From positions 207,428 through 271,427 of the forward strand of contig NZ_JAFB01000003.1 of assembly GCF_000519205.1 (NCBI RefSeq): DNA of 64,000 nucleotides, written 5' to 3'. The notes under the pieces were generated by a model, which saw nothing but the letters and a program-made list of their open reading frames with translations, made no database searches and was not told where the DNA came from. Of the stretch, positions 46,592 through 57,947 are shown one piece after another. The stretch's first letter is position 1, and the number at the start of each line of letters is the position of its first letter. Position numbers and translations under genes: made by a program. Source of the DNA: Amycolatopsis taiwanensis DSM 45107. Lineage in GTDB: Bacteria; Actinomycetota; Actinomycetes; Mycobacteriales; Pseudonocardiaceae.

Positions 46592-48027
46592 TAATGCGGT
46601 GTCAACGCGCGCGGCGGTGTCGCTCGCGCTTTCCTCAACCGGAGCGCCGCGATCATGGCAGGCAGAAGCACCACCGTGAGCGCGAGAAAGATGTCGGAGT
46701 ACGCCGGTGCCTGGTTGGTGTAGAGGGGATTGACCGCATCCGGCCCGCCGGTTTGCCGGGCCGAGAGCAGGGCGGAAAAGAGCGCCGGTCCCGCACCCGC
46801 ACCCAGGAACTGGGCACCTTGGAAGATGCCCACGCCGGCTCCGACCTGCTCAGGCGGCAGGAGGTGACTCACCGCGCTGGTGACGAGGGTGACGAGCACA
46901 CCGAAACCAGCGCCGAGTCCGAGGACAGCCAGCCCGGCCAGCACCGGGGACGCACCCACCGCGATCGTGGACAGGAACAACGTCGACAGACCAATTGCCG
47001 TCAACCCGAGGAATGCCGCGGTGCCCTCGTTGGCGCCACGGGCGCCGATCCGGCCGGCTACCGGTGACACCATCGCAAGGGCGAGCCCTCCGGGAATCAT
47101 GACCAGACTTCCCTGGGCGGACGTGAGGCCATTGACGTCGATGACGAGGATCGACACCAAGACCAGCGTCGCCATGTTCACGAACATCGCCAAGAAGATC
47201 ACCACGATCGCCATGACGTAACCACGGTTGGTGAACAGCGACGGTGGCACGAACGGATGCGTGGCGGCACGGGTTCGCCAGGCGAACAGTGCCGCCAGCG
47301 TCACGCCGGCCAACATGGCGCCCCAGGAGGACGGCGAGCCGATTCCCGCGCCCTCGGCCCGCGTGACACCGAACAGCAGCAGACCGGCGCCAAGCCCGAG
47401 CAGGGCGCCGCCGAGCAGGTCGAGGGGACGCCGGTCATCGGGCGAGTCGTCAGTGATGACGCGCCGAACGGCGGGGATCAGGACCAGCACGGCGATCGTC
47501 ATGAGCCAGAACAGCGCCGGCCATCCCAGCAGCTGCCCGAGTAGCCCACCCACCGCAGGTCCGCCCGCCGTGCCGACGCCTGCGGCGGCACCGATGACCC
47601 CCACCCCGACTGCCGTCTTCTGGCGGGGAAGCAGTCGTGTGGCGGCCACGATCGCGAGCACCGGTATAGCTGCTCCGCCGGCCCCCATGACGATCCTGCC
47701 GAGCACGAGGATCAACAGACCTGGCGCCAGGGCGCAGATCAAGCTGCCGGCCCCGAAGACCGCCAGCGCGCTCGTGAACAACCGGCGCAAACCGAAGCGG
47801 TCCGCGACCCGGCCGTACACCGGGATACCGATGGAGCACACCAGCAGAAATCCGGTCACGACCCAGGCCACCTGAGCCGTTGATGCCGTGAACTGCTCGG
47901 CGATGACGGGAAGGACGAGCGAAACCATGTCAGCGGCGATGGGGATCAACATCATCGCGGGAGCGAGCACGAGCAGCAGCCGACGCATCGGGACTGCGGT
48001 ACTCACGAACTCTGGCGCTGAGCTCAC
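46591..48027 (-). CDS. MFS drug-efflux transporter (DHA2, 14-TM type)
   Basis: A 478-aa proton-driven exporter. About 14 hydrophobic segments; motif A-like GRVADRFGLRR after TM2, and motif C-like AAAGVGTAGGPAVGGLLG in TM5. It should export drugs or a toxic metabolite. GTG 48027 follows AAGGGAGA; an in-frame upstream start would cross the operator. A 21-bp dyad lies 18 bp upstream, and an Rrf2 regulator gene precedes it in the same direction. Its stop overlaps a PIN-domain fragment. Confidence 0.92.
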   Translation of the reverse strand: MSSAPEFVSTAVPMRRLLLVLAPAMMLIPIAADMVSLVLPVIAEQFTASTAQVAWVVTGFLLVCSIGIPVYGRVADRFGLRRLFTSALAVFGAGSLICALAPGLLILVLGRIVMGAGGAAIPVLAIVAATRLLPRQKTAVGVGVIGAAAGVGTAGGPAVGGLLGQLLGWPALFWLMTIAVLVLIPAVRRVITDDSPDDRRPLDLLGGALLGLGAGLLLFGVTRAEGAGIGSPSSWGAMLAGVTLAALFAWRTRAATHPFVPPSLFTNRGYVMAIVVIFLAMFVNMATLVLVSILVIDVNGLTSAQGSLVMIPGGLALAMVSPVAGRIGARGANEGTAAFLGLTAIGLSTLFLSTIAVGASPVLAGLAVLGLGAGFGVLVTLVTSAVSHLLPPEQVGAGVGIFQGAQFLGAGAGPALFSALLSARQTGGPDAVNPLYTNQAPAYSDIFLALTVVLLPAMIAALRLRKARATPPRALTPH

Positions 48028-48044
48028 GGGAATCTCCCTTCGTA

Positions 48045-48065
48045 CTGCAACCAGACTGGTTACAG
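48045..48065. promoter_or_regulatory. Palindromic operator upstream of the MFS gene
   Basis: CTGCAACCAG and CTGGTTACAG form a 21-bp dyad with one mismatch, 18-38 bp before the MFS GTG. The half-site CTGTAAC is shared with the dyad upstream of the Rrf2 gene, so both are probably bound by the Rrf2 product. Confidence 0.7.
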
Positions 48066-48114
48066 TTATGGGCAAAGATTCGGGCGGAGGTGTTCCTCCG
48101 CCCGGCAGGTCTTC

Positions 48115-48564
48115 CTAGCGACTTCTGGACGCGATGCGCTCGCGCTGATGCATGTGGCGGAGCATGTCGGCAATACTCGTCTGCGCGAGGCGATCTTCCA
48201 TCGCATGCTGAGCCGCCGCGAATTCGGTCTCCAACACCGACTGCATGTGCCGGCCGATCATGCAGCCCTGGTTTGGCGGATGGGCGTGTACCGGCAACAC
48301 CGATGCGCCGTCCTCGGCGGCAGCGTAGGCGTCGTAGAGGCTGATCTCCTCGGCCGGCTTCGCGAGCCGCCAGCCGCCGCCACTGCCTTCGGCCGCCGCG
48401 ACCAAGCCGTTGTCCCGCAGCAGTCCGAGGATGCGACGCACCAGCACCGGGTTGCTGTCCAGACTCTCGGCGATCTTCGCCGACGACTGGAGGCCGTCCT
48501 GCTCCCATCGAGCCAGAAACGTCAAGGCGTGAACCGCCACCGCGGTTCGGCTGCTGACACCCAT
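48115..48564 (-). CDS. Rrf2-family transcriptional repressor
   Basis: A 149-aa winged-helix regulator: GVSSRTAVAVHALTFLARW at the N-terminus, recognition region SNPVLVRRILGLLRDNGLV near 37-55, and wing SGGGWRLAKPAEEISLYD near 61-78. One Cys is present (NQGCMIG), not the three-Cys set of Fe-S IscR/NsrR sensors, so it is likely of the YwnA-like group. Dyads with the same half-site lie upstream of it and of the MFS gene, suggesting autoregulation and control of efflux. Confidence 0.88.
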   Translation of the reverse strand: MGVSSRTAVAVHALTFLARWEQDGLQSSAKIAESLDSNPVLVRRILGLLRDNGLVAAAEGSGGGWRLAKPAEEISLYDAYAAAEDGASVLPVHAHPPNQGCMIGRHMQSVLETEFAAAQHAMEDRLAQTSIADMLRHMHQRERIASRSR

Positions 48565-48583
48565 CGCCGTCCTTCGATCGACA

Positions 48584-48608
48584 AACTGAAACTACTTTAG
48601 TTACAGTT
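48584..48608. promoter_or_regulatory. Palindromic operator upstream of the Rrf2 gene
   Basis: AACTGAAACTA and TAGTTACAGTT form a 25-bp dyad with one mismatched pair, 20 bp before the Rrf2 ATG. The half-site (CTGTAAC read inward) matches that of the MFS operator. Confidence 0.7.
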
Positions 48609-48767
48609 CTGTCGAGGAGTCAACCGGAAATTGACGACTCCCCTGCGCAAGGCGATTTGTAAGCGCCGAAGGCAGAGCCACGTGCCGCTAACGTCTTGGC
48701 CCGGCAGCACTGCGCCATCGGACGCCCATGCGCGGGCACGGCGGTGCGGTGTGCGATTCTCAGCCCT

Positions 48768-49547
48768 ATGCGGATCGCGACCTGGAACGTGAACTCGATC
48801 GTCGCCCGGCTTCCTCGCCTGCTGGGGTGGCTCGAGTCGGCCCAGCCGGACGTGCTGTGTCTCCAGGAGCTCAAGACCACCACCGATGCCTTCCCCCACG
48901 ACGAGGTGTCCGCGCTCGGCTACGAGGTCGCCGCCTACGGGCTGGGCCGCTGGAACGGCGTGGCCATCCTGTCGCGGGTCGGCCTGGAGGACGTGCGCCG
49001 CGGGATCGTTGACCAACCGGCCTACGAGGACGCGGTGGAACCACGCGCGATCGGCGCGACCTGCCGCGGACTACGGATCTGGTCGGTGTACGTGCCCAAC
49101 GGGCGCGAGCCGGGGCATCCGCACTACGCGTACAAGCTGCGCTGGCTGGAAGCCTTGCACGCCACCGTGGTCGCCGAGTCTTCGGCGGACCGGCCGCTGG
49201 CCGTGCTGGGTGACTTCAACATCGCACCCACCGACGGCGACGTGTGGGACATCGGCGCCTTCGAGGGCGCCACCCACGTCACCGACGCGGAGCGAAAGGC
49301 CTTGGCGATGCTCCGCGACGCCGGACTGTCCGACATCGTTCCGCGTGCGCTGAAGTACGACCGTCCCTACACGTACTGGGACTATCGACAGCTCGCCTTC
49401 CCCAAAAACAACGGCATGCGCATCGACCTGGTCTACGGTGACGCGAAGTTCGCGAGCGCGGTCAGCGACGCATACGTCGACCGCGAGGCGCGCAAAGGCA
49501 AAGGTCCCTCCGACCACGCCCCCGTCGTGGTCGACGTCACCCTCTAG
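48768..49547 (+). CDS. xthA: Exodeoxyribonuclease III
   Basis: A 259-aa AP endonuclease/3'-5' exonuclease. MRIATWNVNS at the start, LCLQELKTT near 31-39 with the metal-binding Glu, LGDFNIAPTD near 146-155, and the terminal KGPSDHAPVVVD with catalytic Asp-His. ATG 48768 lies 7 nt after GATTCT with no ribosome-binding site, so transcription may be leaderless. Confidence 0.96.
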   Translation: MRIATWNVNSIVARLPRLLGWLESAQPDVLCLQELKTTTDAFPHDEVSALGYEVAAYGLGRWNGVAILSRVGLEDVRRGIVDQPAYEDAVEPRAIGATCRGLRIWSVYVPNGREPGHPHYAYKLRWLEALHATVVAESSADRPLAVLGDFNIAPTDGDVWDIGAFEGATHVTDAERKALAMLRDAGLSDIVPRALKYDRPYTYWDYRQLAFPKNNGMRIDLVYGDAKFASAVSDAYVDREARKGKGPSDHAPVVVDVTL

Positions 49548-49609
49548 CGAACCTGTGCTTGGCCGATGGCGTTGCCACATCATCTGACGCCCACCTGCGG
49601 GCGAAGCGC

Positions 49610-50382
49610 TCAGAAGATGTGCAGGCCGCCATCGACGTTGTAGGTGGCGCCGGTGACGAAACCGGCTTCCTCGCTCAGCAGGAAGGCGATCGTCGCCGCG
49701 ACGTCACGCGGGGTGCCGACCCGGCCGACCGGCAGGTCGCGGACCAGTTCGCGCTTGCGCTCCTCGCTGAGCGTGCCGCCCATGATGTCGGTGTCGATCG
49801 GTCCGGGCGAAACCGCGTTCACGGTCACACCGTGCCCGGAGATCTCGCGCGCCAGCGCACGCGTGAAGCCGAGCACGGCGGCCTTGGCGGCCGAATACGA
49901 AACCCTGCTGTAGGTGCCACCGCCGCGCTGCGCCGACACCGACGAAACGCTGACCACGCGGCCGATCCCGTTCGCCACCATGGTCTTCGCCACCCGCTGC
50001 GTGAGCACGAACAGGCCGCGGATGTTGATCCCGAAGACCCGGTCCCATTCGGGCAGATCCAGCTCGAAGAACGGCACCGGCGACGCGACACCCGCGATGT
50101 TGGCCAGCCCGACGACCTGCGGCAGTTCGGCTTCGACCCGCGCGACGGCGGAGAGGACCTGGTCAGGCTGCGAGACGTCCATGCCGACGCCGAGCGTCTT
50201 CACGCCGTACCGCCCGGCCAGCATGTCCGCGACCTCTTCGGCACCGGCGGCGTCCACGTCGAGCACCGCGACATGCCAGCCCCGCGCGGCGAGCAGTTCC
50301 GCGGTGACCCGCCCGATCCCGCGCCGTGACGCGCCGCCGGTCACGATCACCGTGCGCTCGGCGGGGAAGCCCGGGAGGAAAT

Positions 50383-50386
<4 letters not shown>
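49610..50386 (-). CDS. Short-chain dehydrogenase/reductase (FabG-like)
   Basis: A 258-aa classical SDR: cofactor motif TGGASRRGIG at 16-25, NIAG near 93-96, SSVSAQRGGGTYSRVSYSAAK with the YxxxK pair, PGPID and the terminal GATYNVDGGLHIF. Substrate unknown. ATG 50386 overlaps the stop of the PH-like gene (ATGA), so it is coupled to the rib operon. Confidence 0.88.
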
Positions 50387-52683
<2,297 letters not shown>

Positions 52684-52687
<4 letters not shown>

Positions 52688-52752
52688 GCGTCCTCCTGAG
52701 TAGTGCAGGACGCCTCCGCCCGGTCGGCACCGCGAGAACGATCGCCGCTCAT
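52684..52752 (-). CDS. Putative 22-aa mini-ORF between ribE and ribBA, from a duplicated coupling cassette
   Basis: ATG overlaps the ribE stop (ATGA) and its TGA overlaps the ribBA GTG (GTGA). It ends CTTQEDA and ribE ends ATTQEDA: both are CAGGAGGACGC followed by RTGA. The cassette holding the ribosome-binding site and stop/start overlap has therefore been duplicated with a short spacer between, or a small insertion has copied it. Confidence 0.38.
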
Positions 52753-53396
52753 GCGTCCTCCTGGGTGGTGGCAGCCCTGCCTCCATTGTGCTCCGCAACG
52801 CGAGCGAGGTCTGCCAGATACGGCCCGGCCAGCTTCTCGAGATGCTTGGCGATGACGTCCACCTCGAGGTTGACCGGGTCGCCCGGCGTCACGCGGCCCA
52901 GCGTCGTCATCTCCAGTGTGGTCGGGATCAGCGCCACGGTGAACTCGTCGTTGGTCACACTCACAACGGTCAGGGAAACACCGTCGACGGCGATCGAGCC
53001 CTTCTCGACCACGTACCGGGACAGACCCTCGGGCAGCGAGAAGCGGGTCAGGCCCTCGGCGTCGCGGGACAGGAACACCCCGGTGCCATCGACATGGCCC
53101 TGCATGATGTGGCCGCCCAGCCGGGCGCCTGCCGCGGTGGCGCGCTCCAGGTTGACCTGGTCGCCCGCCGCGATCTTGGCCAGCCGCGACCGCTGCAACG
53201 TCTCGTTGACCACGTCCACGGTGAACTCGTCGCCACGCACCTCGACCACCGTGAGGCACACGCCGCTGACCGCGATCGAATCGCCGTGCCGGGCGTCCGA
53301 GGCCACCAGCGGGCCCCGCACGCTCAGCCGGGCGGCCATGGGCACCTGCTCGACTGCGGTGACCTCACCGAGCTCCTCGACAATGCCGGTGAACAC
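52749..53396 (-). CDS. ribE: Riboflavin synthase, alpha subunit
   Basis: A 215-aa enzyme with two lumazine-binding repeats (starting [11 protein letters not shown] and, from about residue 98, [11 protein letters not shown]) that dismutates lumazine to riboflavin. GTG 53396 gives the family start VFTGIVEE and follows GAGGAGG. An in-frame GTG at 53450 overlaps the rpe stop and would add 18 residues not seen in the family. Called ribC in some species. Confidence 0.96.
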   Translation of the reverse strand: MFTGIVEELGEVTAVEQVPMAARLSVRGPLVASDARHGDSIAVSGVCLTVVEVRGDEFTVDVVNETLQRSRLAKIAAGDQVNLERATAAGARLGGHIMQGHVDGTGVFLSRDAEGLTRFSLPEGLSRYVVEKGSIAVDGVSLTVVSVTNDEFTVALIPTTLEMTTLGRVTPGDPVNLEVDVIAKHLEKLAGPYLADLARVAEHNGGRAATTQEDA

Positions 53397-53446
53397 GCTC
53401 GCCGTCTCCTCCTCGGTTGTTCCCTGCCCGACCGCCCCGCAGGCGG

Positions 53447-54142
53447 TCACGAACCGTTCCGGGCACCCGCGCCCGCACCGGCCGCACTGGCGGCCCGCTC
53501 CCGCAGCGCCTCGACGGCCTTGCCCGGGTCGTCGGCGCTGTACACGGCCGAGCCCGCGACGAAGCAGTCCACGCCCGCCTCGGCGGCCTGCTCGATGGTG
53601 TCGGCGTTGATCCCGCCGTCGATCTCCACGATCAGCTTCAAATGCCCGGTGTCGACCAGCCGGCGCGCGGTACGCACCTTGTCGAGGACATCCGGGATGA
53701 AGGACTGGCCGCCGAACCCGGGCTCGACCGACATCACCAGCAGTGTGTCGTAATGCTTCAGCGTCTCGACATGGTCTTCCAGCGGCGTGCCCGGCTTGAT
53801 GGACAGGCCCGCCCTGGCGCCGGCCGCGCGGAGGTTCTTGGCGAGCATCACCGGGTCATGGGCGGCTTCGACGTGCACCGTGACGTTGTACGCGCCTGCC
53901 TCGGCGTAGCCGATCGCCCAACGGTCGGGGTTCTCGATCATGAGATGGCAGTCCAGCGGCAGGTCGGTGACCTTCAACAGGGACTCGACGACGGGCAGCC
54001 CGATGGTCAGGTTCGGCACGAAATGGGCGTCCATGACGTCCACGTGCACCCAGTCGGCACCGGCCACCGCGTGAATCTCGTCCCCCAGCCGGGCGAAGTC
54101 GGCGGAAAGGATGCTGGGTGCGATGAGTGGTCGATGAGCCAT
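53447..54142 (-). CDS. rpe: Ribulose-phosphate 3-epimerase
   Basis: A 231-aa TIM barrel linking ribulose- and xylulose-5-phosphate. [14 protein letters not shown] near 7-20, [13 protein letters not shown] near 32-44, [12 protein letters not shown] near 141-152, and EIDGGIN near 176-182. ATG 54142. It is followed directly by ribE; the ribD gene common at this place in actinobacteria is not present. Confidence 0.97.
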   Translation of the reverse strand: MAHRPLIAPSILSADFARLGDEIHAVAGADWVHVDVMDAHFVPNLTIGLPVVESLLKVTDLPLDCHLMIENPDRWAIGYAEAGAYNVTVHVEAAHDPVMLAKNLRAAGARAGLSIKPGTPLEDHVETLKHYDTLLVMSVEPGFGGQSFIPDVLDKVRTARRLVDTGHLKLIVEIDGGINADTIEQAAEAGVDCFVAGSAVYSADDPGKAVEALRERAASAAGAGAGARNGS

Positions 54143-54144
54143 GA

Positions 54145-54207
54145 TTACGCAGTGTAGGAGAGCTCTCGGACTCCGCCCTCGCCGCACCCGGCTACGAGTC
54201 GGCTCAT
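54145..54207 (-). CDS. Putative 20-aa mini-ORF before rpe
   Basis: ATG overlaps the stop of the previous mini-ORF (ATGA) and the TAA ends 2 nt before the rpe ATG. Begins [16 protein letters not shown]. The sequence also holds TACACT, 8 nt before the rpe ATG, which could be a -10 for a leaderless rpe transcript; if so this is untranslated promoter DNA. Confidence 0.25.
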   Translation of the reverse strand: MSRLVAGCGEGGVRELSYTA

Positions 54208-54260
54208 CGCTGTCCCTCCGCGATCCCGCGCGTGACCCAGGCGCGCCACGTACTGGTCAC
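54204..54260 (-). CDS. Putative 18-aa mini-ORF, second of three between rsmB and rpe
   Basis: GTG overlaps the stop of the first mini-ORF (GTGA) and its TGA overlaps the ATG of the third (ATGA). The peptide [18 protein letters not shown] ends in the cassette CGCGGAGGGACAG, also found upstream of hpnG-ispH. Confidence 0.28.
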   Translation of the reverse strand: MTSTWRAWVTRGIAEGQR

Positions 54261-54295
54261 CTTGAGTGCCGCGACTTTGAGACAGAGCCGCTCAC
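54257..54295 (-). CDS. Putative 12-aa mini-ORF after rsmB (repeat family A, copy 5)
   Basis: GTG overlaps the rsmB stop. The DNA aligns with the left end of repeat A (CGCGGCACTCAAGGTGACCA compared with CGCGGCAATCAAGGTGGCCA), but one extra base shifts the frame, so the peptide is [12 protein letters not shown] rather than one containing RGNQGG. Confidence 0.28.
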   Translation of the reverse strand: MSGSVSKSRHSR

Positions 54296-55710
54296 TGCTT
54301 GCGTGCCATCGCGCAGAACATCGCGTCCGTGCCGTGCCGGTGCGGCCACAGCTGCGTGTACGGGCCGTCGCCGAGGTGAGGGACGCCCGGGAAGAACTCC
54401 CGGCTGTCCAGGATCTCCGCGTTCGCGCGGCGGGCCGCCTGGCCGAACACGCCCTCCGTCTCGGCCAGGTGCGGCGAGCAGACCACGTACGCGAGCACCC
54501 CACCAGGGCGGAGGAGCTCGAACGCCGAGGCCACCAGCTCGCTCTGCAGCCTCGTCAGGTCCGCGACGTCGGAGGGCCGGCGCCGCCAGCGCGCCTCGGG
54601 CCGCCGGCGCAAGGCCCCCAGCCCGGTACACGGGGCGTCGACCAGCACCCGGTCGAAGCCCGGTTCGAGGCCGGGCTCGCGCCCGTCGGCGACGTGCACG
54701 GTGACCGGGAGACCTTCGGTGGCCCGTTCCACCAGCCGCGCCCGGTGCGGCGCCTGCTCCACCGCGTCGACCCGGGCGCCCGTGGTGGCCGCCAGCGCGC
54801 CGAGCAGCGCCGCCTTGCCGCCCGGCCCGGCGCACAGGTCGAGCCAGCGCTCGTCCGGCCCACTCAGTCCGGCCCGGGTGAGCGCGACCGCGCACAACTG
54901 GCTGCCCTCGTCCTGGACGGCGGCCAGCCGCTCCCGGATCGGCTCCGAGTCCGCGGGATCGCCCCCGCCGGGCGGCAGGTGCACGCCGTAGGGCGAGTAG
55001 GGCGCCACGTCGCCGCCGGTGATCGCGGCCAGCTCCTCGGCGCTGATCTCGCCGGGGCGGGCGACCAGGTGCACCTCCGGGCGGGCGTCGTCGGCGGCCA
55101 GCGCCGCTTCGAGCTCGGTCCCCTTGTCCCCCAGGGCTTCCGCGAATGCCCTGGCGACCCAGCGAGGGTGCGCGTACCGCAGGGCGAGGTATCCGATCGG
55201 GTCGGCGTCACGGTCCGGCGCCACCTGGGCCATCCAGCCCTCTTCGTCCTTTTCGGACACCTTGCGCAGCACCGCGTTGACGAATCCGGAAGCCGGCGAC
55301 CCGGCGTCGGCCCTGGCCAGGTCGACCGTCGAGCCGACCGCCGCATGCTCGGGAATCCTGGTGCGCAGCAACTGATAGGTGCCGAGCCGTAGGCAGTCCA
55401 GCACCACGCCATCCACTTTGGACAGCGGCCGGTCGAGGCAGGCCACGATCACCTCGTCGAGCAGCCCCTGGGCGCGGGCCGCGCCGTAGGCGAGTTCGGT
55501 GGCCAGCGCGGCGTCACGCCCGGTCACCCGGGTGCGGCGCAGCAGCTCCGGAAGCACCAGGTTCGCGTAGGCGTCCCGCTCGCGGACCGCGCGCAGCACG
55601 TCGAGCGCGACCCGGCGCGCCGGGTCTTCCACCGGCGGGCGGCGCGGTCCCTGCTTGCGTGGTGCGGGCCTGCCCCGGTCCGGCCGGGACGGCCGTCGCT
55701 GGCCGGTCAT
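54292..55710 (-). CDS. rsmB: 16S rRNA (cytosine-967-C5)-methyltransferase RsmB
   Basis: A 472-aa Fmu/Sun-type methyltransferase. An N-terminal NusB-like helical domain spans 28-160 ([20 protein letters not shown]). The catalytic domain has [19 protein letters not shown] near 287-305 for S-adenosylmethionine, the catalytic motif [19 protein letters not shown] near 355-373, and [13 protein letters not shown] 55710 overlaps the fmt stop (ATGA). Confidence 0.96.
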   Translation of the reverse strand: MTGQRRPSRPDRGRPAPRKQGPRRPPVEDPARRVALDVLRAVRERDAYANLVLPELLRRTRVTGRDAALATELAYGAARAQGLLDEVIVACLDRPLSKVDGVVLDCLRLGTYQLLRTRIPEHAAVGSTVDLARADAGSPASGFVNAVLRKVSEKDEEGWMAQVAPDRDADPIGYLALRYAHPRWVARAFAEALGDKGTELEAALAADDARPEVHLVARPGEISAEELAAITGGDVAPYSPYGVHLPPGGGDPADSEPIRERLAAVQDEGSQLCAVALTRAGLSGPDERWLDLCAGPGGKAALLGALAATTGARVDAVEQAPHRARLVERATEGLPVTVHVADGREPGLEPGFDRVLVDAPCTGLGALRRRPEARWRRRPSDVADLTRLQSELVASAFELLRPGGVLAYVVCSPHLAETEGVFGQAARRANAEILDSREFFPGVPHLGDGPYTQLWPHRHGTDAMFCAMARKQ

Positions 55711-56639
55711 GAGAGCCGCTCCCCTGATTCGATGCGCGTGCCGCGGGCCCAGTCCGGGGCGCTCATCCGTTTCTTGCCCTGCGCCTGGACCTCGCCGAGC
55801 CGCACCGGCCGGGTGGCGGTGCCGGCCAGCACCCGCCGGCGCTCGACCTTCAGCTCCCCTGGCGCCAGCGTCAGCTCCGGTTCGTCCACAACGGACACCG
55901 GGCCCAGCTTCAGCCGCTCGCCGCGGAACAGTGCCCAGGCACCGGGCTCCGGGGTGACCGCACGCACCAGCCGGTCCACGGCGGCGGCCGGCTCGGTGAA
56001 GGACACCCTGGCGTCCTCCACGGTCACCTTGGGCGCGTATGTCACGCCGTCGGCGGGCTGCGGTTCAGCGCGCAGGGAACCTTCCTCGATGCCATCCATT
56101 GTGGACACCAGCAGCCGGGCACCGGAGACGGCGAGGCGGCCCAGCAGCTCACCGGCGGTGTCCGCCGCACCGACCTTCTCGGTCACCACGCCGTAGACCG
56201 GGCCTGCGTCCAGCTCCCGCACGATCTGGAAGGTCGACGCGCCGGTGATCTCGTCGCCCGCCCGGATGGCGGCCTGCACGGGGGCGGCGCCGCGCCACGC
56301 GGGCAGCAGCGAGAAGTGGAGGTTGATCCAGCCGTGCCGGGGGATCTCCAGCGCCCGCTGGGGAAGCAACGCCCCGTAGGCGACCACCGCGCAGGCATCC
56401 GGCGCCAGCTCGCGCAACCGGTCGAGAAAGTCGTCGTCGCCGGCCTTGGCCGGGGTGAGCACCTCGATGCCGCGCTCGTCGGCGAGCCGGCCGACCGGCG
56501 AGCGCACGAGGGAGCGCCCGCGCCCGGCGGGCGCGTCGGGGCGGGTCACCACCGCGACCACGTCGTGCCGGGGAGAGTCCAGCAGGGTACGCAGGGAAGG
56601 CACCGCGGGTTCCGGGGTACCGGCGAACACCAGGCGCAT
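55707..56639 (-). CDS. fmt: Methionyl-tRNA formyltransferase
   Basis: A 310-aa enzyme that formylates initiator Met-t[17 protein letters not shown] at the start, [20 protein letters not shown] near 107-126 with the catalytic Asn/His, and TGASTFQIV. In many actinobacteria priA lies immediately upstream; here 7.1 kb of IS debris and sugar-uptake genes intervene. Confidence 0.97.
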   Translation of the reverse strand: MRLVFAGTPEPAVPSLRTLLDSPRHDVVAVVTRPDAPAGRGRSLVRSPVGRLADERGIEVLTPAKAGDDDFLDRLRELAPDACAVVAYGALLPQRALEIPRHGWINLHFSLLPAWRGAAPVQAAIRAGDEITGASTFQIVRELDAGPVYGVVTEKVGAADTAGELLGRLAVSGARLLVSTMDGIEEGSLRAEPQPADGVTYAPKVTVEDARVSFTEPAAAVDRLVRAVTPEPGAWALFRGERLKLGPVSVVDEPELTLAPGELKVERRRVLAGTATRPVRLGEVQAQGKKRMSAPDWARGTRIESGERLS

Positions 56640-56763
56640 CAGCGGGCCCCGCCGGTTTCAGGGTGAACGAACATCCCGACCAGTCTAGATGATTGATTCC
56701 GCGAGGATCATGTGAAGTGAGGGAAGTGGGCGGAGGTGGGATGAGGGTACCCAAGATCAAGGT

Positions 56764-57346
56764 GTGAGCAAAGACCTAAACACCCTCCTGACAGCACTCT
56801 ACGTGCTGATCGACGACCATGTTGTACCGCCCCGCACCGGTCGTGGGCGCCGAGCCGGGCTGACCGACAGTGAACTGCTCTGGCTGGCTGTAGCCCAGGT
56901 GCTGCTGGGCTACCACAGCGACCCGCAGTGGCGGAACATGTTCCCTGCCTGCCGAAACAACCCGGCTACCACAAGCGGTTGAAGAACGCCGAAGCGTTGC
57001 TGTGCAAGACAATCCTGATCTTGGCCGTATGCCGCCCGTCCTGGTTCGACGACCTGTGGATCACCGACGCCACACCCGTGCCCCGCGGCATGTCCCGGGA
57101 AACGGTGAAACGCTCCGACCTGGCCGGCAACGCCAACTACGGTTACTGTGCGTCACACTCCCGGTGGCACTGGGGCCTGAAGCTCTACCTGGTGTGTGCA
57201 CCGGGGACGGGGTGCCGGTCATGTGGTGCCTGGCCGACCCCAAGATCCGCGAACGCGAGGTGCTGGCAACAATACTCGACAACAACCACCACCTGATCCG
57301 CAACGGTCAGATCCTGTTGGCCGACAAGGGGTTTCCGGCGAGCCGT
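56764..57346 (+). pseudogene. IS982-family transposase remnant with frameshifts
   Basis: Three frames together give most of an IS982-type transposase. Frame 1 (from 56764): LTDSELLWLAVAQVLLGYHS. Frame 2: LPKQPGYHKRLKNAEALL, then FDDLWITDATPVPRG and RSDLAGNANYGYCASHSRWH, the DDE region. Frame 3: LADPKIREREVLATILDNNH and ILLADKGF. A deletion/frameshift lies near 56950 and another near 57200. The sequence stops matching after LADKGF at about 57345, so the C-terminus is lost. No intact terminal repeats were identified. It is inactive. Confidence 0.85.
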
Positions 57347-57800
57347 TTTAGAAACTCACCGAGTCGCCGCCCTCCAGCACCAGGTCGGCCCGCTTCGCGT
57401 TGACCATGAGCTCAGCCCCACGCCTTCGCAGTTGTCCGTGGACTTCACGATGCCCAGGACACAAGGCGCAATAATGCTCTAAGGGTCCGATGTGGATATT
57501 CCCGGCGCACTGCCGGTGACCCTGCGACAACGTCATCACGGCGTACCCGTTCACCTCCCGCGTCGATGACCCGGTCCAAACAACCCGCGATCAGGATTCG
57601 TTGAGAACGACGAACGCTAACGAGCACGTCGACCGGCCACCACCGGTGACCTGGCAGGGCTGCGCTCGCTGCTCGTGCCGGACGCCACCCGGACCGCCGA
57701 CAGTGGCGCCAAGACCACCGCGGCGCGCCACCGCCCGAGCAAAAGCGCGGACTTTATTTCAAATTCGTCGGTTACCGGGCCATCAGCCGCAGGTTTCGGC
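57347..57800. other. Gene-free scrambled stretch after the IS remnant
   Basis: No complete gene is visible. On the minus strand a 68-codon frame (57348-57554) contains HYCALCPGHREVHGQL and later RGAELMVNAKRADLV, then stops next to the transposase break. I do not recognise it; it looks like the 3' end of a foreign gene. From 57600 to 57780 the plus strand has a short frame with DLAGLRSLLVPDATRTADSG that also matches nothing I know. The codon pattern is irregular, consistent with debris from nested insertions. Confidence 0.5.
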
Positions 57801-57814
57801 CAGGCAACGGGTAG

Positions 57815-57844
57815 TTGACACCAAGAAGCGAACGGGGGCATAGT
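57815..57844 (+). promoter_or_regulatory. Promoter of the beta-glucoside uptake operon
   Basis: Consensus TTGACA (57815-57820) and CATAGT (57839-57844) are 18 bp apart. Start of transcription would be near 57851, so the palindromic operator lies at about +10 to +25. Confidence 0.65.
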
Positions 57845-57859
57845 TGCGGCGCCGTGAGA

Positions 57860-57875
57860 GTGAGAGCGCTCTCAC
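57860..57875. promoter_or_regulatory. LacI/CebR-type operator
   Basis: GTGAGAGCGCTCTCAC is a perfect 16-bp palindrome just downstream of the promoter. Its centre GAGCGCTC matches the CebR operator centre (TGGGAGCGCTCCCA), with A/T replacing the outer G/C pair. Its position suits blocking of transcription by the LacI-family product encoded at the operon's end. Confidence 0.8.
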
Positions 57876-57947
57876 ACGCAAGGCGGGTTCACCGTCACAA
57901 CCGTCGGCGCCCGCTCCATAACTGCTAAATGGCGGGAGTATTACAAC

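Noticed and set aside
53397-53450. An 18-codon N-terminal extension of ribE starting on the rpe stop
   Set aside because: In frame and coupled, but riboflavin synthase conserves MFTGIVEE at its start and a good ribosome-binding site precedes 53396.
52700-54300. FMN riboswitch upstream of the riboflavin genes
   Set aside because: No conserved RFN element sequence was recognised; the genes are tightly packed and coupled.
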